64,000 nt of DNA from Methylobacter sp. (GTDB lineage: Bacteria > Pseudomonadota > Gammaproteobacteria > Methylococcales > Methylomonadaceae). The number at the start of each line of letters is the position of its first letter. The stretch's first letter is position 1. Where the stretch lies: positions 1 through 64,000 of the forward strand of contig NZ_SCTW01000101.1 in the NCBI RefSeq assembly GCF_004322395.1, read 5' to 3'. Positions 9,232 to 19,057 of this stretch are shown piece after piece. A program made the position numbers and the translations under genes. The notes beneath the pieces were generated by a model, which did no database searches, was not told the origin of the DNA, and saw only the letters and a program-made list of their open reading frames with translations.

Positions 9232-11183
9232 TTGTTGTTGAGCTCGTTACGATAGCGAGCCAAGGCCCAAAGCGGGAAAAACTTGTCGTAACCGTGATAT
9301 TTAAGATAGAAAACTTTCGGAAAGCCGGGCGCGGTAAAACATTCGTCATTCCATACGCCGTCGGTTTTCTGGTTGCGTAAGATGAAGTCAATGCCCGCTT
9401 TTACTTCATGGCTGTGAGCCTCGCCGGCCGCCATTAGCGCCAAAACAGCCCAGGCTGTTTGGAACGCAGTGCTGAAATGATATTTGCCGCTATGGCTAAC
9501 ATCGTGATAGCTGTAGTTGTCTTCACCCCAGCCGCCATCGCCGCGTTGTACGCTTTTTAGCCATTTTGCGGCTTTGGTATACAACGGGTCGGTTTTGGGT
9601 AGGCTGGTTTGCTCCAGGCCAAGCAATACCGACCAAGTGCCGTAAATGTAGTTGGTACCCCAACGACCGAACCACGAGCCGTCCTGTTCTTGTTCACTAC
9701 GAATGTATTCGACAGTGCGCTCTAGCGCAGGTAAATATTCTGCGTGATCCTGCGCCACTCTAGCCATCAGCATCGCACACCGCGCGCTGACATCGGATGT
9801 CGGCGGATCCAATAACGCTCCGTGATCGGCAAACGGAATTTCATTCAGGTAATAATAAGTGTTATCGACATCGAATGCACCGTAGCCGCCGTTTTTAGAT
9901 TGCATACCGACTATCCAACGGGTGGCGCGATGTATCGATTCGTCCAAATGGGGCAAGCTTGACTCCGCCATCGCAAAAGCCACAACAGCCGTATCGTCGA
10001 CATCGGGATAATACGGGTTTTCAAATTGAAATGCCCAGCCGCCGCCTGCTAAGTCAGGCTTGGAAATTCGCCAGTCACCGGGTTCGTCTGATAATTGTTT
10101 GCTTTTCAGCCAGTCGTAAGCGCGAGTCAGGCTTTGGCTGTTGCTGATTTTGTCGGCTTCTTGTAAAGCCAGCGCGGCAAGTGCTGTGTCCCAAACCGGA
10201 GATAAACAGGGTTGACAGTAGGCATCATGCTCATTGATGACCAGTAGTTTGTCTATAGCTTTACGCGCAGTAACAACATGATGATGATCGGCAGGCATGC
10301 CCAGTAGCAGCATGGCTTCATAAGCGCCAACCATTGCGGGAAAAATCCCGCCCAAGCCGTCCTCGCCGTTCAGGCGTTCAATAAACCAGTCTTTGGCTTT
10401 TTTGATAGCCAATTCATGAGCCTTTTTCGGAATTAACGGGCGAGTGGCCAAGCCCAATTTATCCAAGCCCAGAAAGATTTTATTTAACAGCGTTCTTTCT
10501 GGAAAGTAATGCTTTTCTTCATCGGGATGGGTGATGAAAAGCTCCAGTATATTGATGTTATTAGGGTTTTTCGCTGTCGCTTTTAAGGTGCAAAGAATAA
10601 ACAGCGGCACCATAACGGTTCTTGACCAGTATGATACTTTATCCAAATGAAAAGGAAACCAGTTGGGAAACAGCATGATTTCAACAGGAATATACGGTAC
10701 ACCGCGCCAAGGCAATTGCTCAAACGTTGCTAGCGCAATACGTGTAAACACGTTGGCTTTTGCCGCGCCGCCCTGACCGAGGATATAGTTTCTTAGCCGG
10801 GTCATGTGTGGGGCGTCGACAGCATCCCCGGCCATTTTTAAAGCGAAATAGACTTTAACGCTGCAACTAAGATCGCCCGCACCGCCGGTAAATAGCGGGT
10901 AACTGCCGTCTTCAGATTGGCGGGGTCTTAAATAATTGGCAATTTTAGCTTGCAGCGATTCATCGATTTCACCCAAGTAGTGCATCATCATGATGTACTC
11001 TGATGGTATCGTGCAGTCTGCTTCCAGTTCGAATACCCAATAGCCATCTTTATCTTGCAGACTTAATAATTTCTCTTGAGCTTTGTTAATGGCTTGATTG
11101 AGATTGTGGGCAAAATTGTTAGCAGTATTCGATGAGTTCGAAATAGTGCCGATATTTATCTCTGAGTTTGCTTCGTTAAACAT
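9228..11183 (-). CDS. shc: Squalene-hopene cyclase
   Basis: Cyclises squalene to hopene/hopanol at the inner membrane. The 651-residue length is typical. The catalytic Asp-rich motif DVDDTAVV sits near residue 395, and several QW repeats are recognisable (for example QSKNGGYGAFDVDN, QEQDGSWFGRWG, QRGDGGWGEDNY, QKTDGVWNDE). An AAGGACG ribosome-binding site precedes the ATG. Gene order squalene synthase > shc > hpnG marks the core of the hopanoid operon. No truncation seen. Confidence 0.98.
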   Translation of the reverse strand: MFNEANSEINIGTISNSSNTANNFAHNLNQAINKAQEKLLSLQDKDGYWVFELEADCTIPSEYIMMMHYLGEIDESLQAKIANYLRPRQSEDGSYPLFTGGAGDLSCSVKVYFALKMAGDAVDAPHMTRLRNYILGQGGAAKANVFTRIALATFEQLPWRGVPYIPVEIMLFPNWFPFHLDKVSYWSRTVMVPLFILCTLKATAKNPNNINILELFITHPDEEKHYFPERTLLNKIFLGLDKLGLATRPLIPKKAHELAIKKAKDWFIERLNGEDGLGGIFPAMVGAYEAMLLLGMPADHHHVVTARKAIDKLLVINEHDAYCQPCLSPVWDTALAALALQEADKISNSQSLTRAYDWLKSKQLSDEPGDWRISKPDLAGGGWAFQFENPYYPDVDDTAVVAFAMAESSLPHLDESIHRATRWIVGMQSKNGGYGAFDVDNTYYYLNEIPFADHGALLDPPTSDVSARCAMLMARVAQDHAEYLPALERTVEYIRSEQEQDGSWFGRWGTNYIYGTWSVLLGLEQTSLPKTDPLYTKAAKWLKSVQRGDGGWGEDNYSYHDVSHSGKYHFSTAFQTAWAVLALMAAGEAHSHEVKAGIDFILRNQKTDGVWNDECFTAPGFPKVFYLKYHGYDKFFPLWALARYRNELNNK

Positions 11184-11194
11184 AAGTTACGTCC

Positions 11195-12295
11195 TTAAAG
11201 TTTTACCGGGGCTTCTGAGGATGGTGCTGAATATGTCCAGTCGGGCGTTTTGAGCTCACGACTTGTTAAGTTGAAAAGGAAACTAAGCATAGCGTTGCTG
11301 CGTCCAGTTAACCGGGTCACAAGAATAGTAGCTTTCACACTGTTGCGAGTGATTTTGACTTGGTCGGAATTGTTGAAATTCAGATTTTGCTTGATTTTTT
11401 TTAAAGTCAAAATGGCCATGCCTAATGCCCATAGGCAGAAGTTGCGTATGCCGACCTCATGAGAGGGGAGCAATAATGTATATTTTAGTGCATTGTGCAA
11501 ATGGCTATGTGCGATGCCGATCAAATGCTCTAAGCCTTTTCTAAAATTTTCGGAATGGGCTTCTCTTGTCAGGTTTTTAAGGTCGAACCCTGTTTCCGTA
11601 AAAATATCCTGTGGTAACCAACAAACGCCTCGCCCGGCATCATCCCAAATATCTTTCAATATATTGGTCATCTGCAATCCCTGACCAAAAGATACTGAGA
11701 GTGTAAGCAGTTCGTCTTTGTGCTGTGCGATTTCCGCCGAATAATGGCAAAAAAGCTTGGCTAGCATTTCTCCTACGCAACCGGCAACGTAATAGCAGTA
11801 TTTATCCATGTCGGCGAGTGTCGCAAGACCACCATGCAGGTCCATGGCTTGGAAAATCGGCATACCTTCAGCCATAGTTTCTACGCAGGTAGCCAGCGCC
11901 TCAACTTGATCGACTTCAAACTTATGGGTGATTTGAATTACCCGCGGCAACACATGAATTAAAGTGTGTTCGGCGGGAATAGTTTGCTCGGAAAGCAGCG
12001 GTGCAAGTTCTACAGCAAACGGCTCAGAATTTGCTCCTGTTTTTACGATATGAATAAACTCCGAACAAAAATATTTTTTTTGTTCGGAAGATAAGGAAAC
12101 TTCATCTTCTATAGTGTCGACAATGCGGCACAGCAAATAAGCGTTGGCTACTACGCTGTATAACTTTTCCGGTAACTGAGGAATGGTCAGCGCAAATGTT
12201 CTGGAGACGCCCTCAAGTAACAGTGCCTGAAATTCATCATCAGACAATTTGCTGAGTGATTTTGGGTTGTCCAAAGATATTTGAGTTTCACTCAT
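11195..12295 (-). CDS. Squalene synthase (farnesyl-diphosphate farnesyltransferase)
   Basis: A 366-residue trans-isoprenyl diphosphate synthase of the squalene/phytoene synthase family. The first Asp-rich site is DTIEDE (near residue 60) and the second is NILKDIWDDAGRG (near residue 210). SRTFALTIPQLP and NAYLLCRIVDTIED resemble the single-enzyme squalene synthases (eukaryote-like) more than the shorter HpnC/HpnD pair found in many bacteria; no hpnC/hpnE relatives are adjacent. It is the first gene of the minus-strand hopanoid run and the most probable source of squalene for SHC. No clear Shine-Dalgarno site precedes the ATG. A phytoene synthase is the main alternative. Confidence 0.85.
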   Translation of the reverse strand: MSETQISLDNPKSLSKLSDDEFQALLLEGVSRTFALTIPQLPEKLYSVVANAYLLCRIVDTIEDEVSLSSEQKKYFCSEFIHIVKTGANSEPFAVELAPLLSEQTIPAEHTLIHVLPRVIQITHKFEVDQVEALATCVETMAEGMPIFQAMDLHGGLATLADMDKYCYYVAGCVGEMLAKLFCHYSAEIAQHKDELLTLSVSFGQGLQMTNILKDIWDDAGRGVCWLPQDIFTETGFDLKNLTREAHSENFRKGLEHLIGIAHSHLHNALKYTLLLPSHEVGIRNFCLWALGMAILTLKKIKQNLNFNNSDQVKITRNSVKATILVTRLTGRSNAMLSFLFNLTSRELKTPDWTYSAPSSEAPVKL

Positions 12296-12782
12296 AATAT
12301 TATTTTTTAATGTTGACCTGAAAGGTAAGTTTTAAGTTAATAAATAGCAATAATAGACTGTTTGTTGGTATTTTGCAAAGCAATGTTGTTTTGTTGCAAA
12401 TATGCACAGCGGATAGTCTTATAAAACGAAACATTTTTAATAAAAATAAATGGTTATCTATTTTACTTCATAGTTTACGCTAGATGCATGAAGTAGTGGT
12501 TAGAGTGGAAAATTATATATATTTAACTGTAAAACTGGAGTCATAAGTTAAAAGATAGTATTCTAGTCAACAATAGATAAGCGATTGTATTATATAATAG
12601 CCTTATTGATATTTATTGGTTTCCATTATTAAAAAATAGTAAATAGTTGTATTTTTGTGAACATAGTTTGTTTGTTGCTTTATTGATACAGGTTTGTCAT
12701 TCCGTAGCGTATGCGGATTCAGGACGGTCATTTTTTATATGGGCGTCATTAGATTTTATTGGGTTTTTTGGAGGGTTTGCTT
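12296..12782. promoter_or_regulatory. AT-rich divergent intergenic region of the hopanoid locus
   Basis: 487 bases with no credible gene separate the squalene synthase start from the hpnH start, which point away from each other. Both hopanoid transcription units must be driven from here. The stretch is strongly AT-rich, but I could not pick a convincing -35/-10 pair or a specific operator. The last part carries the GGAGGG ribosome-binding site (12770-12775) that fixes the GTG start of hpnH. Confidence 0.55.
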
Positions 12783-13892
12783 GTGGGTGTTCCTTTACGT
12801 CAGCAGTTGACTGTAGGTAGTTATTTAATTAAGCAGAAGTTGAAAGGGGTTAAGAAATATCCTTTGGTGCTGATGCTTGAGCCTTTGTTTCGTTGCAATT
12901 TAGCCTGTGCGGGCTGCGGTAAAATTGATTATCCAGATGATATTCTCGACAAGCGGCTTTCATTTGAAGAATGTATGCAGGCTGTAGACGAATGCGATGC
13001 GCCCATGGTATCGATTCCAGGGGGCGAGCCGCTTATCCACAAAGAAATGCCGCAAATTGTTGAAGGTATTATTGCGCGGAAGAAATTCGTTTACCTGTGC
13101 ACTAATGCACTTTTATTGAAAAAGAGAATTGACGATTATAAGCCATCACCTTACCTGACATTTTCAATTCATTTAGATGGCATGCGCGAAAGGCATGATA
13201 CGTCTGTTTGCCAGGAAGGTGTTTTTGAACGAGCTGTTGAAGCCATAAAATTGGCGCTGGAAAAGGGATTTAGAGTTACCGTGAATTGCACTCTGTTTCA
13301 GGGCGAGCAAGCCCAGGAAGTTGCCGATTTCCTGGATTATGCGATGGAGTTAGGTGTTGAAGGCGTGACCATCGCCCCGGGTTTCAGCTATGAGCATGCG
13401 CCTAAGCAGGATGTATTCATTAAAGGGAGCGATGTTAAAGACTTATTCCGGGGTATTTTCAAAATAGGTAAAAACCGTAACTGGAAATTAAATCATTCAT
13501 CGTTATATCTTGATTTCTTGGCCGGTAACCAAAATTACGATTGTACGCCATGGGGCAATCCTACCCGTAACGTGTTTGGTTGGCAAAAACCTTGTTATTT
13601 ACTGGCTGATGAAGGTTATGTTTCAACTTTTCAGGAGCTTTTGGATACCACACCCTGGGATAAATACGGGACTGTTAATAATCCTAAATGTGCAAGCTGC
13701 ATGGCGCATTGCGGTTATGAAGCGACAGCTGTTGAAGATATGCTAAGTCATCCGTTGAAAGGATTGTTAATATCAATTAAAGGCCCAAGAACCGAGGGAG
13801 AAATGGTTCCTGAGGCCAATCCCGAGTATGCAAGAGAAGAGCTTTCATCAACGATTGCAGGAATTCCTGTGAGAGTAGAAGTTGTCGATTAA
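12783..13892 (+). CDS. hpnH: HpnH, radical SAM adenosylhopane synthase
   Basis: Radical SAM protein that couples a 5'-deoxyadenosyl group to diploptene, the first side-chain step of bacteriohopanepolyols. The cluster motif is CNLACAGC (three Cys, CxxxCxxC), followed by SIPGGEPLIH and later Cys residues near the C-terminus (CASCMAHCGYE). I choose the GTG at 12783, with GGAGGG seven bases upstream and the family-typical start VPLRQQLTVGSYL, over the in-frame TTG at 12759. The resulting protein has 369 residues. It is divergent from the shc run. Confidence 0.95.
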   Translation: MGVPLRQQLTVGSYLIKQKLKGVKKYPLVLMLEPLFRCNLACAGCGKIDYPDDILDKRLSFEECMQAVDECDAPMVSIPGGEPLIHKEMPQIVEGIIARKKFVYLCTNALLLKKRIDDYKPSPYLTFSIHLDGMRERHDTSVCQEGVFERAVEAIKLALEKGFRVTVNCTLFQGEQAQEVADFLDYAMELGVEGVTIAPGFSYEHAPKQDVFIKGSDVKDLFRGIFKIGKNRNWKLNHSSLYLDFLAGNQNYDCTPWGNPTRNVFGWQKPCYLLADEGYVSTFQELLDTTPWDKYGTVNNPKCASCMAHCGYEATAVEDMLSHPLKGLLISIKGPRTEGEMVPEANPEYAREELSSTIAGIPVRVEVVD

Positions 13893-14019
13893 AATATATT
13901 CATGCTGGCTGCTTAGGGTGTAGACGAGAGGGGCGCTGGAGACGAGCCCAAATTTTTTCGTCTTCGCCTTGCGCCTTTTGCCTGATTTAATTAGGTATTG
14001 GTTTTATGAGGTTTTGATT

Positions 14020-14637
14020 ATGGTTTTAAAAAAATTGAAGTTAGCTGTTGTTTTTATGATCCTTTTATTAGGGACGATAAATGCTTTTGCTATAGATGAA
14101 GGCGGGGCAACAGCAAGACAAGTTGTAGAGAAATTTCAGGCCGATCTTATTGCCGTGATGAAAGAAGGCAAAAAACTGGGATATGCCGGAAGATATGAAA
14201 AATTAAAAGATCCTGTTTCAAACAGCCACGAGCTGACAAAAATTGCTCGTATTGTTGTCGGTAAGGAATGGGAGAAATTGTCCGAAGAACAGCAACAAAA
14301 GCTGGTCGATGTATTCAGCAAGTTAAGTATTGCTTCTTATGCGCACAACTTTAAAGATTATTCGGGAGAATCGTTTGTATTTGATTCAGAAGAAGAAACA
14401 ACAAGAGGCGGTGTTGTTGTGCATTCTCATTTTGTCATTCCTGACGACAAGCCAGTGAAATTCGATTACATGCTAAAGGAAAAGGGTAACAGCTGGCGCA
14501 TCATCAATATTATCGCCAATGGGGTGAGTGACTTGGCCTTGAAAAGATCGGAATACACGGCTATTCTACAGCGAGAAGGCTTTGACGCTTTAATAAATAA
14601 GATTAACGAAAAAATTGACAATTATTCAAAACAATAG
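14020..14637 (+). CDS. hpnM: HpnM, hopanoid-associated MlaC/Ttg2D-family periplasmic protein
   Basis: A 205-residue exported protein. The ATG at 14020 has GAGG eight bases upstream and begins the signal peptide MVLKKLKLAVVFMILLLGTINAFA; in-frame codons further upstream are probably not translated. The mature part belongs to the MlaC/toluene-tolerance Ttg2D fold (periplasmic phospholipid-binding), with the conserved region where a lipid pocket forms (WRIINIIANGVSDLALKRSEY). HpnM homologues occur in hopanoid clusters and may shuttle hopanoids or phospholipids. mlaA follows after five bases. Confidence 0.85.
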   Translation: MVLKKLKLAVVFMILLLGTINAFAIDEGGATARQVVEKFQADLIAVMKEGKKLGYAGRYEKLKDPVSNSHELTKIARIVVGKEWEKLSEEQQQKLVDVFSKLSIASYAHNFKDYSGESFVFDSEEETTRGGVVVHSHFVIPDDKPVKFDYMLKEKGNSWRIINIIANGVSDLALKRSEYTAILQREGFDALINKINEKIDNYSKQ

Positions 14638-14642
14638 GTTTT

Positions 14643-15632
14643 ATGCTAATGAACAAACCATATAACGGCAATCGAAGCGTTAAAATGCAACATACATTCT
14701 CAGGTTTGCTAATCGGAATTGCCATCGGATTGAGCGGTTGTGCAACAACAGGCGATGTTGAGTCGCAAACTGTAGCAAATAAAGCTGATCCTTATGAGAA
14801 CTTCAATAGAAAGATGTTCGGTTTTAACGATAAAGTCGATAATTATGTAGCCGAACCTATTTCAAATGCCTATAAATGGATAACTCCACAGTTCATGCAG
14901 ACAGGTGTTTTCAATTTCTTTAATAACCTGAAAAATGTAAACGTGGTGATCAATGATGTTTTACAGGCTAAATTTGCTCAAAGCGCGGAAGATACCGGAC
15001 GGCTTGCAATTAATTCAACAGTAGGTTTGGGTGGTTTGTTTGATGTTGCCAAGCATGTAGGGCTGGAACAAAATGAGGAAGATTTCGATCAGACTTTGGC
15101 GGTATGGGGTGTGCCTCAGGGTTCTTACTTGGTGCTTCCTCTTCTAGGACCCTCAACTGCCCGCGGTATTCCTGGCGCAGTATTTGATACGGCGGCAAAT
15201 CCCGCCAGTTACGTAGGTATGCCTGTACAACTGGTGTCTATGCTGAATTCGCGCGCCAGCGCTGAAGGTGCACTGAAATTTATCGATGAAGCCGCACTAG
15301 ACCCTTATGTATTCACGCGCGAATCTTTTTTGCAATGGCGTAATAATTTAGCTACGGATGGAAAAGCGGAAGCTTCTACGGATGTTGATGGTTTTGAAGA
15401 CGAGTCTCTTGGTGGCGATAAAAACGCAGTTTCCGGACAAGCTTTAGCTGGCGAAGCCAACACAAGCACTAAGTCAGGGTTTGCTTTGCGCCTGGATGCA
15501 GATACTAAAGAGTTTGGACAAGCTTCGCATTCATTTAGTAGTGTTGCTCAATCTTTTAATGATACTTCCAAATCGTTTGAAGATGCCAGTAGCAAGTTGG
15601 ATAAATTGAAAAAATCCAAAAAATATAGATAA
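14643..15632 (+). CDS. mlaA: MlaA/VacJ-family outer-membrane lipoprotein
   Basis: A 329-residue lipoprotein. The lipobox LSGC lies near residue 33 if translation begins at 14643; a later in-frame ATG (14685) would give a more compact signal peptide. The conserved MlaA core follows: DPYENFNRKMFGFND, LGGLFDVAKHVGL, EDFDQTLAVWGVPQGSYLVLPLLGPST and DPYVFTRE. A polar C-terminal extension of about 100 residues, ending in Lys-rich coiled-coil-like sequence, is longer than in typical MlaA. MlaA removes misplaced lipids from the outer leaflet with MlaC; here it pairs with HpnM, suggesting a hopanoid-locus lipid-trafficking unit. Confidence 0.9.
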   Translation: MLMNKPYNGNRSVKMQHTFSGLLIGIAIGLSGCATTGDVESQTVANKADPYENFNRKMFGFNDKVDNYVAEPISNAYKWITPQFMQTGVFNFFNNLKNVNVVINDVLQAKFAQSAEDTGRLAINSTVGLGGLFDVAKHVGLEQNEEDFDQTLAVWGVPQGSYLVLPLLGPSTARGIPGAVFDTAANPASYVGMPVQLVSMLNSRASAEGALKFIDEAALDPYVFTRESFLQWRNNLATDGKAEASTDVDGFEDESLGGDKNAVSGQALAGEANTSTKSGFALRLDADTKEFGQASHSFSSVAQSFNDTSKSFEDASSKLDKLKKSKKYR

Positions 15633-15642
15633 AGAATCTAAA

Positions 15643-15691
15643 GGAAAGGCGAAAGAGCGGTCTAATTTGAAGTTTATTTTTTCGCCTTTCC
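15643..15691. terminator. Inverted repeat between convergent mlaA and apt
   Basis: A perfect 12-base inverted repeat (15643-15654 and 15680-15691, GGAAAGGCGAAA and its complement) with a 25-base loop lies between the two convergent genes. T-rich sequence follows only loosely, so it is a weak terminator candidate in either direction. Confidence 0.4.
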
Positions 15692-15702
15692 CTTTTCGCC
15701 CT

Positions 15703-16218
15703 CTAGTAATGCAATAAAGAATGGATTTCGTAATTCCTTAGTTTTTCTTTTCCTTCCAGGAAATCCAGCTCCACCACAAAGGCACACGCCTCTACTTTTG
15801 CTCCCAGTTGTTCAACTAATTCACAGCTCGCTTTGGCTGTTCCCCCGGTAGCTAACAGATCATCAATTAATAAAACACGATCATTTGCATTAAAGGCATC
15901 GATATGCGCTTCCAATGTGGCTGAGCCATATTCAAGGTCGTACGATACACTCTGCACATCATAAGGCAATTTTCCTGGCTTTCTTAACGGTATAAATGGA
16001 AGTCCCAGCTCCCAGGCGACCAAAGAGCCGAAAATAAAACCGCGCGCCTCCATACCTGCAACGGCGGTAATGTTTCTGCCTAAAAAAGGCTGTAGCAATT
16101 GATGGACAGTGAGTCTTAATGTGGCGGGATCTTTTACTAGTGGTGTAATATCCTTGAAGATAATACCAGGTTTTGGAAAGTCAGGTATGTCACGGATTTT
16201 ATCTCTCAGTCTTTTCAT
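15703..16218 (-). CDS. apt: Adenine phosphoribosyltransferase
   Basis: Salvages adenine to AMP with PRPP. The protein (171 residues from the ATG at 16218) has the PRPP-binding motif VLLIDDLLATGGTA and the N-terminal family sequence IRDIPDFPKPGIIFKDITPL. Upstream in-frame codons exist but add no family sequence; no clear ribosome-binding site is visible. HpnG activity nearby would release adenine that this enzyme could recycle, which is a suggestive but unproven link. Confidence 0.95.
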   Translation of the reverse strand: MKRLRDKIRDIPDFPKPGIIFKDITPLVKDPATLRLTVHQLLQPFLGRNITAVAGMEARGFIFGSLVAWELGLPFIPLRKPGKLPYDVQSVSYDLEYGSATLEAHIDAFNANDRVLLIDDLLATGGTAKASCELVEQLGAKVEACAFVVELDFLEGKEKLRNYEIHSLLHY

Positions 16219-16439
16219 CGTTTTGTATTGTTTTAATATAACGGAATTTAAAGTTAGGCAAAAATAACATGCCATTCATGAAATTCATAGCATCTGTATT
16301 GCGCAAGCTAGACTAAGCCGGAGTCTCTTTTCCGTATATGAAGCTTCTTCCAATAGCAATTCTCATTATGGTAATAACAATATCGTCGACTTAAAATATT
16401 TTCCCATAACGAGATTGCTGGTCCCCTTATACACTTCTG

Positions 16440-16468
16440 TTGTTAAAAGCGCACTTATGCTATTATAA
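16440..16468 (+). promoter_or_regulatory. Possible infA promoter
   Basis: TTGTTA at 16440-16445 and TTATAA at 16463-16468 are spaced by 17 bases and lie 30 bases upstream of the infA ATG. The hexamers only partly match sigma-70 consensus; the overlapping CTTAT/ATAAG inverted repeat could be incidental. Confidence 0.35.
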
Positions 16469-16497
16469 GCGATTTTAACTTACCAGGATTATTATAG

Positions 16498-16716
16498 ATG
16501 GCTAAAGAAGATCAAATTGAAATGGAAGGGAAGGTAATTGACACGCTTCCTAATACTATGTTTCGCGTCGAGCTGGAAAACGGCCATATCGTCACAGCAC
16601 ATATTTCAGGAAAAATGCGCAAACATTATATTCGTATTCTTACCGGGGATAGTGTTAAAGTTGAAATGACGCCCTACGATTTAACCAAAGGCCGCATTAC
16701 ATTCCGTATGCGTTAA
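16498..16716 (+). CDS. infA: Translation initiation factor IF-1
   Basis: A 72-residue S1/OB-fold protein matching IF-1 end to end: [30 protein letters not shown] at the start (in part) and [14 protein letters not shown] at the end. Binds the ribosomal A site during initiation. AGGA lies upstream of the ATG. Convergent with clpA, the common gammaproteobacterial neighbourhood clpS-clpA-infA. Confidence 0.97.
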   Translation: MAKEDQIEMEGKVIDTLPNTMFRVELENGHIVTAHISGKMRKHYIRILTGDSVKVEMTPYDLTKGRITFRMR

Positions 16717-16740
16717 TCCTGTTAATAACAGGATTAACGC
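16710..16740. terminator. Hairpin between convergent infA and clpA
   Basis: A perfect 13-base inverted repeat (16710-16722 and 16728-16740) with a five-base loop starts inside the last codons of infA and spans its stop. Only a short T-rich stretch follows (GTTTCTT), so it may act as a shared terminator for both genes. Confidence 0.55.
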
Positions 16741-16771
16741 AAGTTTCTTGATTAGCCGCAGCGGGTCCGTA

Positions 16772-19045
16772 TTAAAAATTGGCTTCAGGAACAATCAACT
16801 CAGCGCTTTCTATAGCGAAGTTCAGTTCATTATCCTTCACGTAAATTCGCACATGTCCACCGTGCGCCAAATCGCCAAACAGCAAGTCGTTAGCTAGCGG
16901 TTTTTTGATTTTCTCTTGAATGAGTCGCGCCATCGGCCTCGCTCCCATTTTTGGGTCGCAGCCGTTTTCAGCGAGCCATAACCGGGCCTCAGGATCCAAT
17001 GCAAGCGTTACATGTTTGTCTGCCAGCAAGGCTTCCAATTCAAAGATGAATTTATCAACCACGTGCCCGACAATCGAGATATCCAATGGTTTGAATTGAA
17101 TAATGGCATCAAGACGGTTGCGAAATTCAGGTGAAAAGCCTTTTTCGATAACTTTCATGCTGTCGGTGGCATGGTCCTGATGTGTAAAGCCAATAGAGGC
17201 GCGACTGCCTTCTTCCGCTCCAGCATTGGTGGTCATTACCAGAATAATGTTACGGAAGTCCGCCTTGCGACCGTTATTATCGGTCAATGAGCCATGATCC
17301 ATCACCTGCAATAACAGGTTAAATACATCTGGGTGGGCTTTTTCCAATTCATCCAGCAGCAGGACTGCATGAGGATGCTTGGTTACCTGTTCGGTTAATA
17401 AACCGCCTTGATCAAAGCCCACGTACCCTGGAGGCGCACCGATCAGTCTGGAAACGGTGTGCCGCTCCATGTATTCTGACATATCGAAGCGAATTAACTC
17501 TACTCCCAACACCTTGGCTAGTTGTCGCGTCACTTCGGTTTTACCTACACCTGTAGGGCCCGCAAAAAGAAATGAACCGATAGTCTTCTGCGAATCTCTT
17601 AGACCTGCACGTGATAATTTTATGGCTGATGCCAGCGCCGAAATTGCCTCGTCTTGTCCAAAGACCAGCATTTTCAGATTCTTTTCCAGATTACTCAGCT
17701 TGTCGATGTCATTGGACGATACCGATTTTGCAGGCACTCTGGCTATTTTTGAGACTATTTCTTCTATTTCGGCAACATCAATAAGCTGTTTGCGATCAGC
17801 CTCAGCCGTCATACGCTGTTTTGCACCGGCTTCGTCAATCACATCAATGGCTTTATCGGGCAAATGCCGATCGGTGATATAGCGATCCGACAACTCTGCC
17901 GCTACACGTAATGCATCGGAAGAATATTTAACATCATGATGTTCTTCGAAACGCGATTTAAGACCTTTTAGAATCAGGATAGTGTCTTCAACGGAAGGTT
18001 CAAGTACATCAACTTTTTGGAACCTTCGGGCTAAGGCATGATCTTTTTCAAAAACGCCGCGATATTCCTGGTAAGTGGTGGAACCTATGCAGCGTAATTG
18101 GCCGGAAGCCAGTGCCGGTTTAATCAAATTGGACGCATCCATCACGCCGCCGGAAGCTGAGCCGGCTCCGATAATGGTATGAATTTCATCAATAAACAGG
18201 ATAGAATCGGGTTCCTTATTAAGTTGACTTAATAGCGCCTTAAGGCGCTTTTCAAAGTCTCCCCGGTATTTAGTGCCGGCAACCAGCGCACCTAAATCCA
18301 GTGAATAAATCACATTGTTCATCAATACATCCGGCACTTGCTCTTCGACAATCCGTTTCGCCAGGCCCTCTGCGATTGCCGTTTTACCAACGCCCGCTTC
18401 ACCGACCAGCAAAGGATTGTTTTTGCGGCGGCGGCAAAGTGTCTGAATAGTGCGCTCAACTTCGGAGTCTCTGCCAATTAATGGGTCGATTCGACCTTTT
18501 AAGGCTTCTTCATTCAGATTGGTGGCGTATTTATCCAGTGGACTGCCGGCAGCTTCAGAGTCCCCATTGCTGGATTCCGGCGAACGGTTACTTGAAGAGT
18601 CATTTTCAGGGTCGATTTTTGAAATGCCATGAGCTAAGTAATTAACCACATCCAATCTTGAAATATCCTGTTTATTTAACAGATAAACAGCATGGGAATC
18701 CTGTTCGCTGAATAAGGCTACAAATAAATTGGCGCCGGAAACTTCTTTTTTGTCGGATGCCTGCACATGGAAAACCGCGCGTTGAAGCACTCGCTGAAAT
18801 CCCAAAGTAGGCTGGGTTTCCCGCTGGATACCTATCGGAATTAGCGAAGTGGTTTCATCGATAAATTGCGTTAACTGGCCGCGTAACGCCTTAATATCGC
18901 AACCGCATGCTATCAAAATCGGCTGTGCCGAAGCATTTTCGAGCAAGGCCAGTAACAAATGCTCAACCGTAATAAATTCATGGCGTTTATCATGAGCATT
19001 TTTAAAGGCGTTATTTAACGTAATTTCAAGTTCTTTACTTAACAT
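16772..19045 (-). CDS. clpA: ClpA, ATPase subunit of the ClpAP protease
   Basis: Hexameric AAA+ unfoldase feeding ClpP. At 757 residues it has an N-terminal Clp_N double repeat, a first ATPase module with Walker [10 protein letters not shown] and Walker B ILFIDEIH, and a second with GPTGVGKTE and [10 protein letters not shown], then a C-terminal D2-small domain. GGAGAG precedes the ATG. clpS lies 12 bases upstream in the same direction. The 757-residue size without a long middle coiled coil distinguishes it from ClpB. Confidence 0.97.
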   Translation of the reverse strand: MLSKELEITLNNAFKNAHDKRHEFITVEHLLLALLENASAQPILIACGCDIKALRGQLTQFIDETTSLIPIGIQRETQPTLGFQRVLQRAVFHVQASDKKEVSGANLFVALFSEQDSHAVYLLNKQDISRLDVVNYLAHGISKIDPENDSSSNRSPESSNGDSEAAGSPLDKYATNLNEEALKGRIDPLIGRDSEVERTIQTLCRRRKNNPLLVGEAGVGKTAIAEGLAKRIVEEQVPDVLMNNVIYSLDLGALVAGTKYRGDFEKRLKALLSQLNKEPDSILFIDEIHTIIGAGSASGGVMDASNLIKPALASGQLRCIGSTTYQEYRGVFEKDHALARRFQKVDVLEPSVEDTILILKGLKSRFEEHHDVKYSSDALRVAAELSDRYITDRHLPDKAIDVIDEAGAKQRMTAEADRKQLIDVAEIEEIVSKIARVPAKSVSSNDIDKLSNLEKNLKMLVFGQDEAISALASAIKLSRAGLRDSQKTIGSFLFAGPTGVGKTEVTRQLAKVLGVELIRFDMSEYMERHTVSRLIGAPPGYVGFDQGGLLTEQVTKHPHAVLLLDELEKAHPDVFNLLLQVMDHGSLTDNNGRKADFRNIILVMTTNAGAEEGSRASIGFTHQDHATDSMKVIEKGFSPEFRNRLDAIIQFKPLDISIVGHVVDKFIFELEALLADKHVTLALDPEARLWLAENGCDPKMGARPMARLIQEKIKKPLANDLLFGDLAHGGHVRIYVKDNELNFAIESAELIVPEANF

Positions 19046-19057
19046 AAACTCTCCAAC

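Noticed and set aside
12296-12782. Small gene in the shc-hpnH divergent region
   Set aside because: No frame of useful length with a start and ribosome-binding site; composition is AT-rich non-coding.
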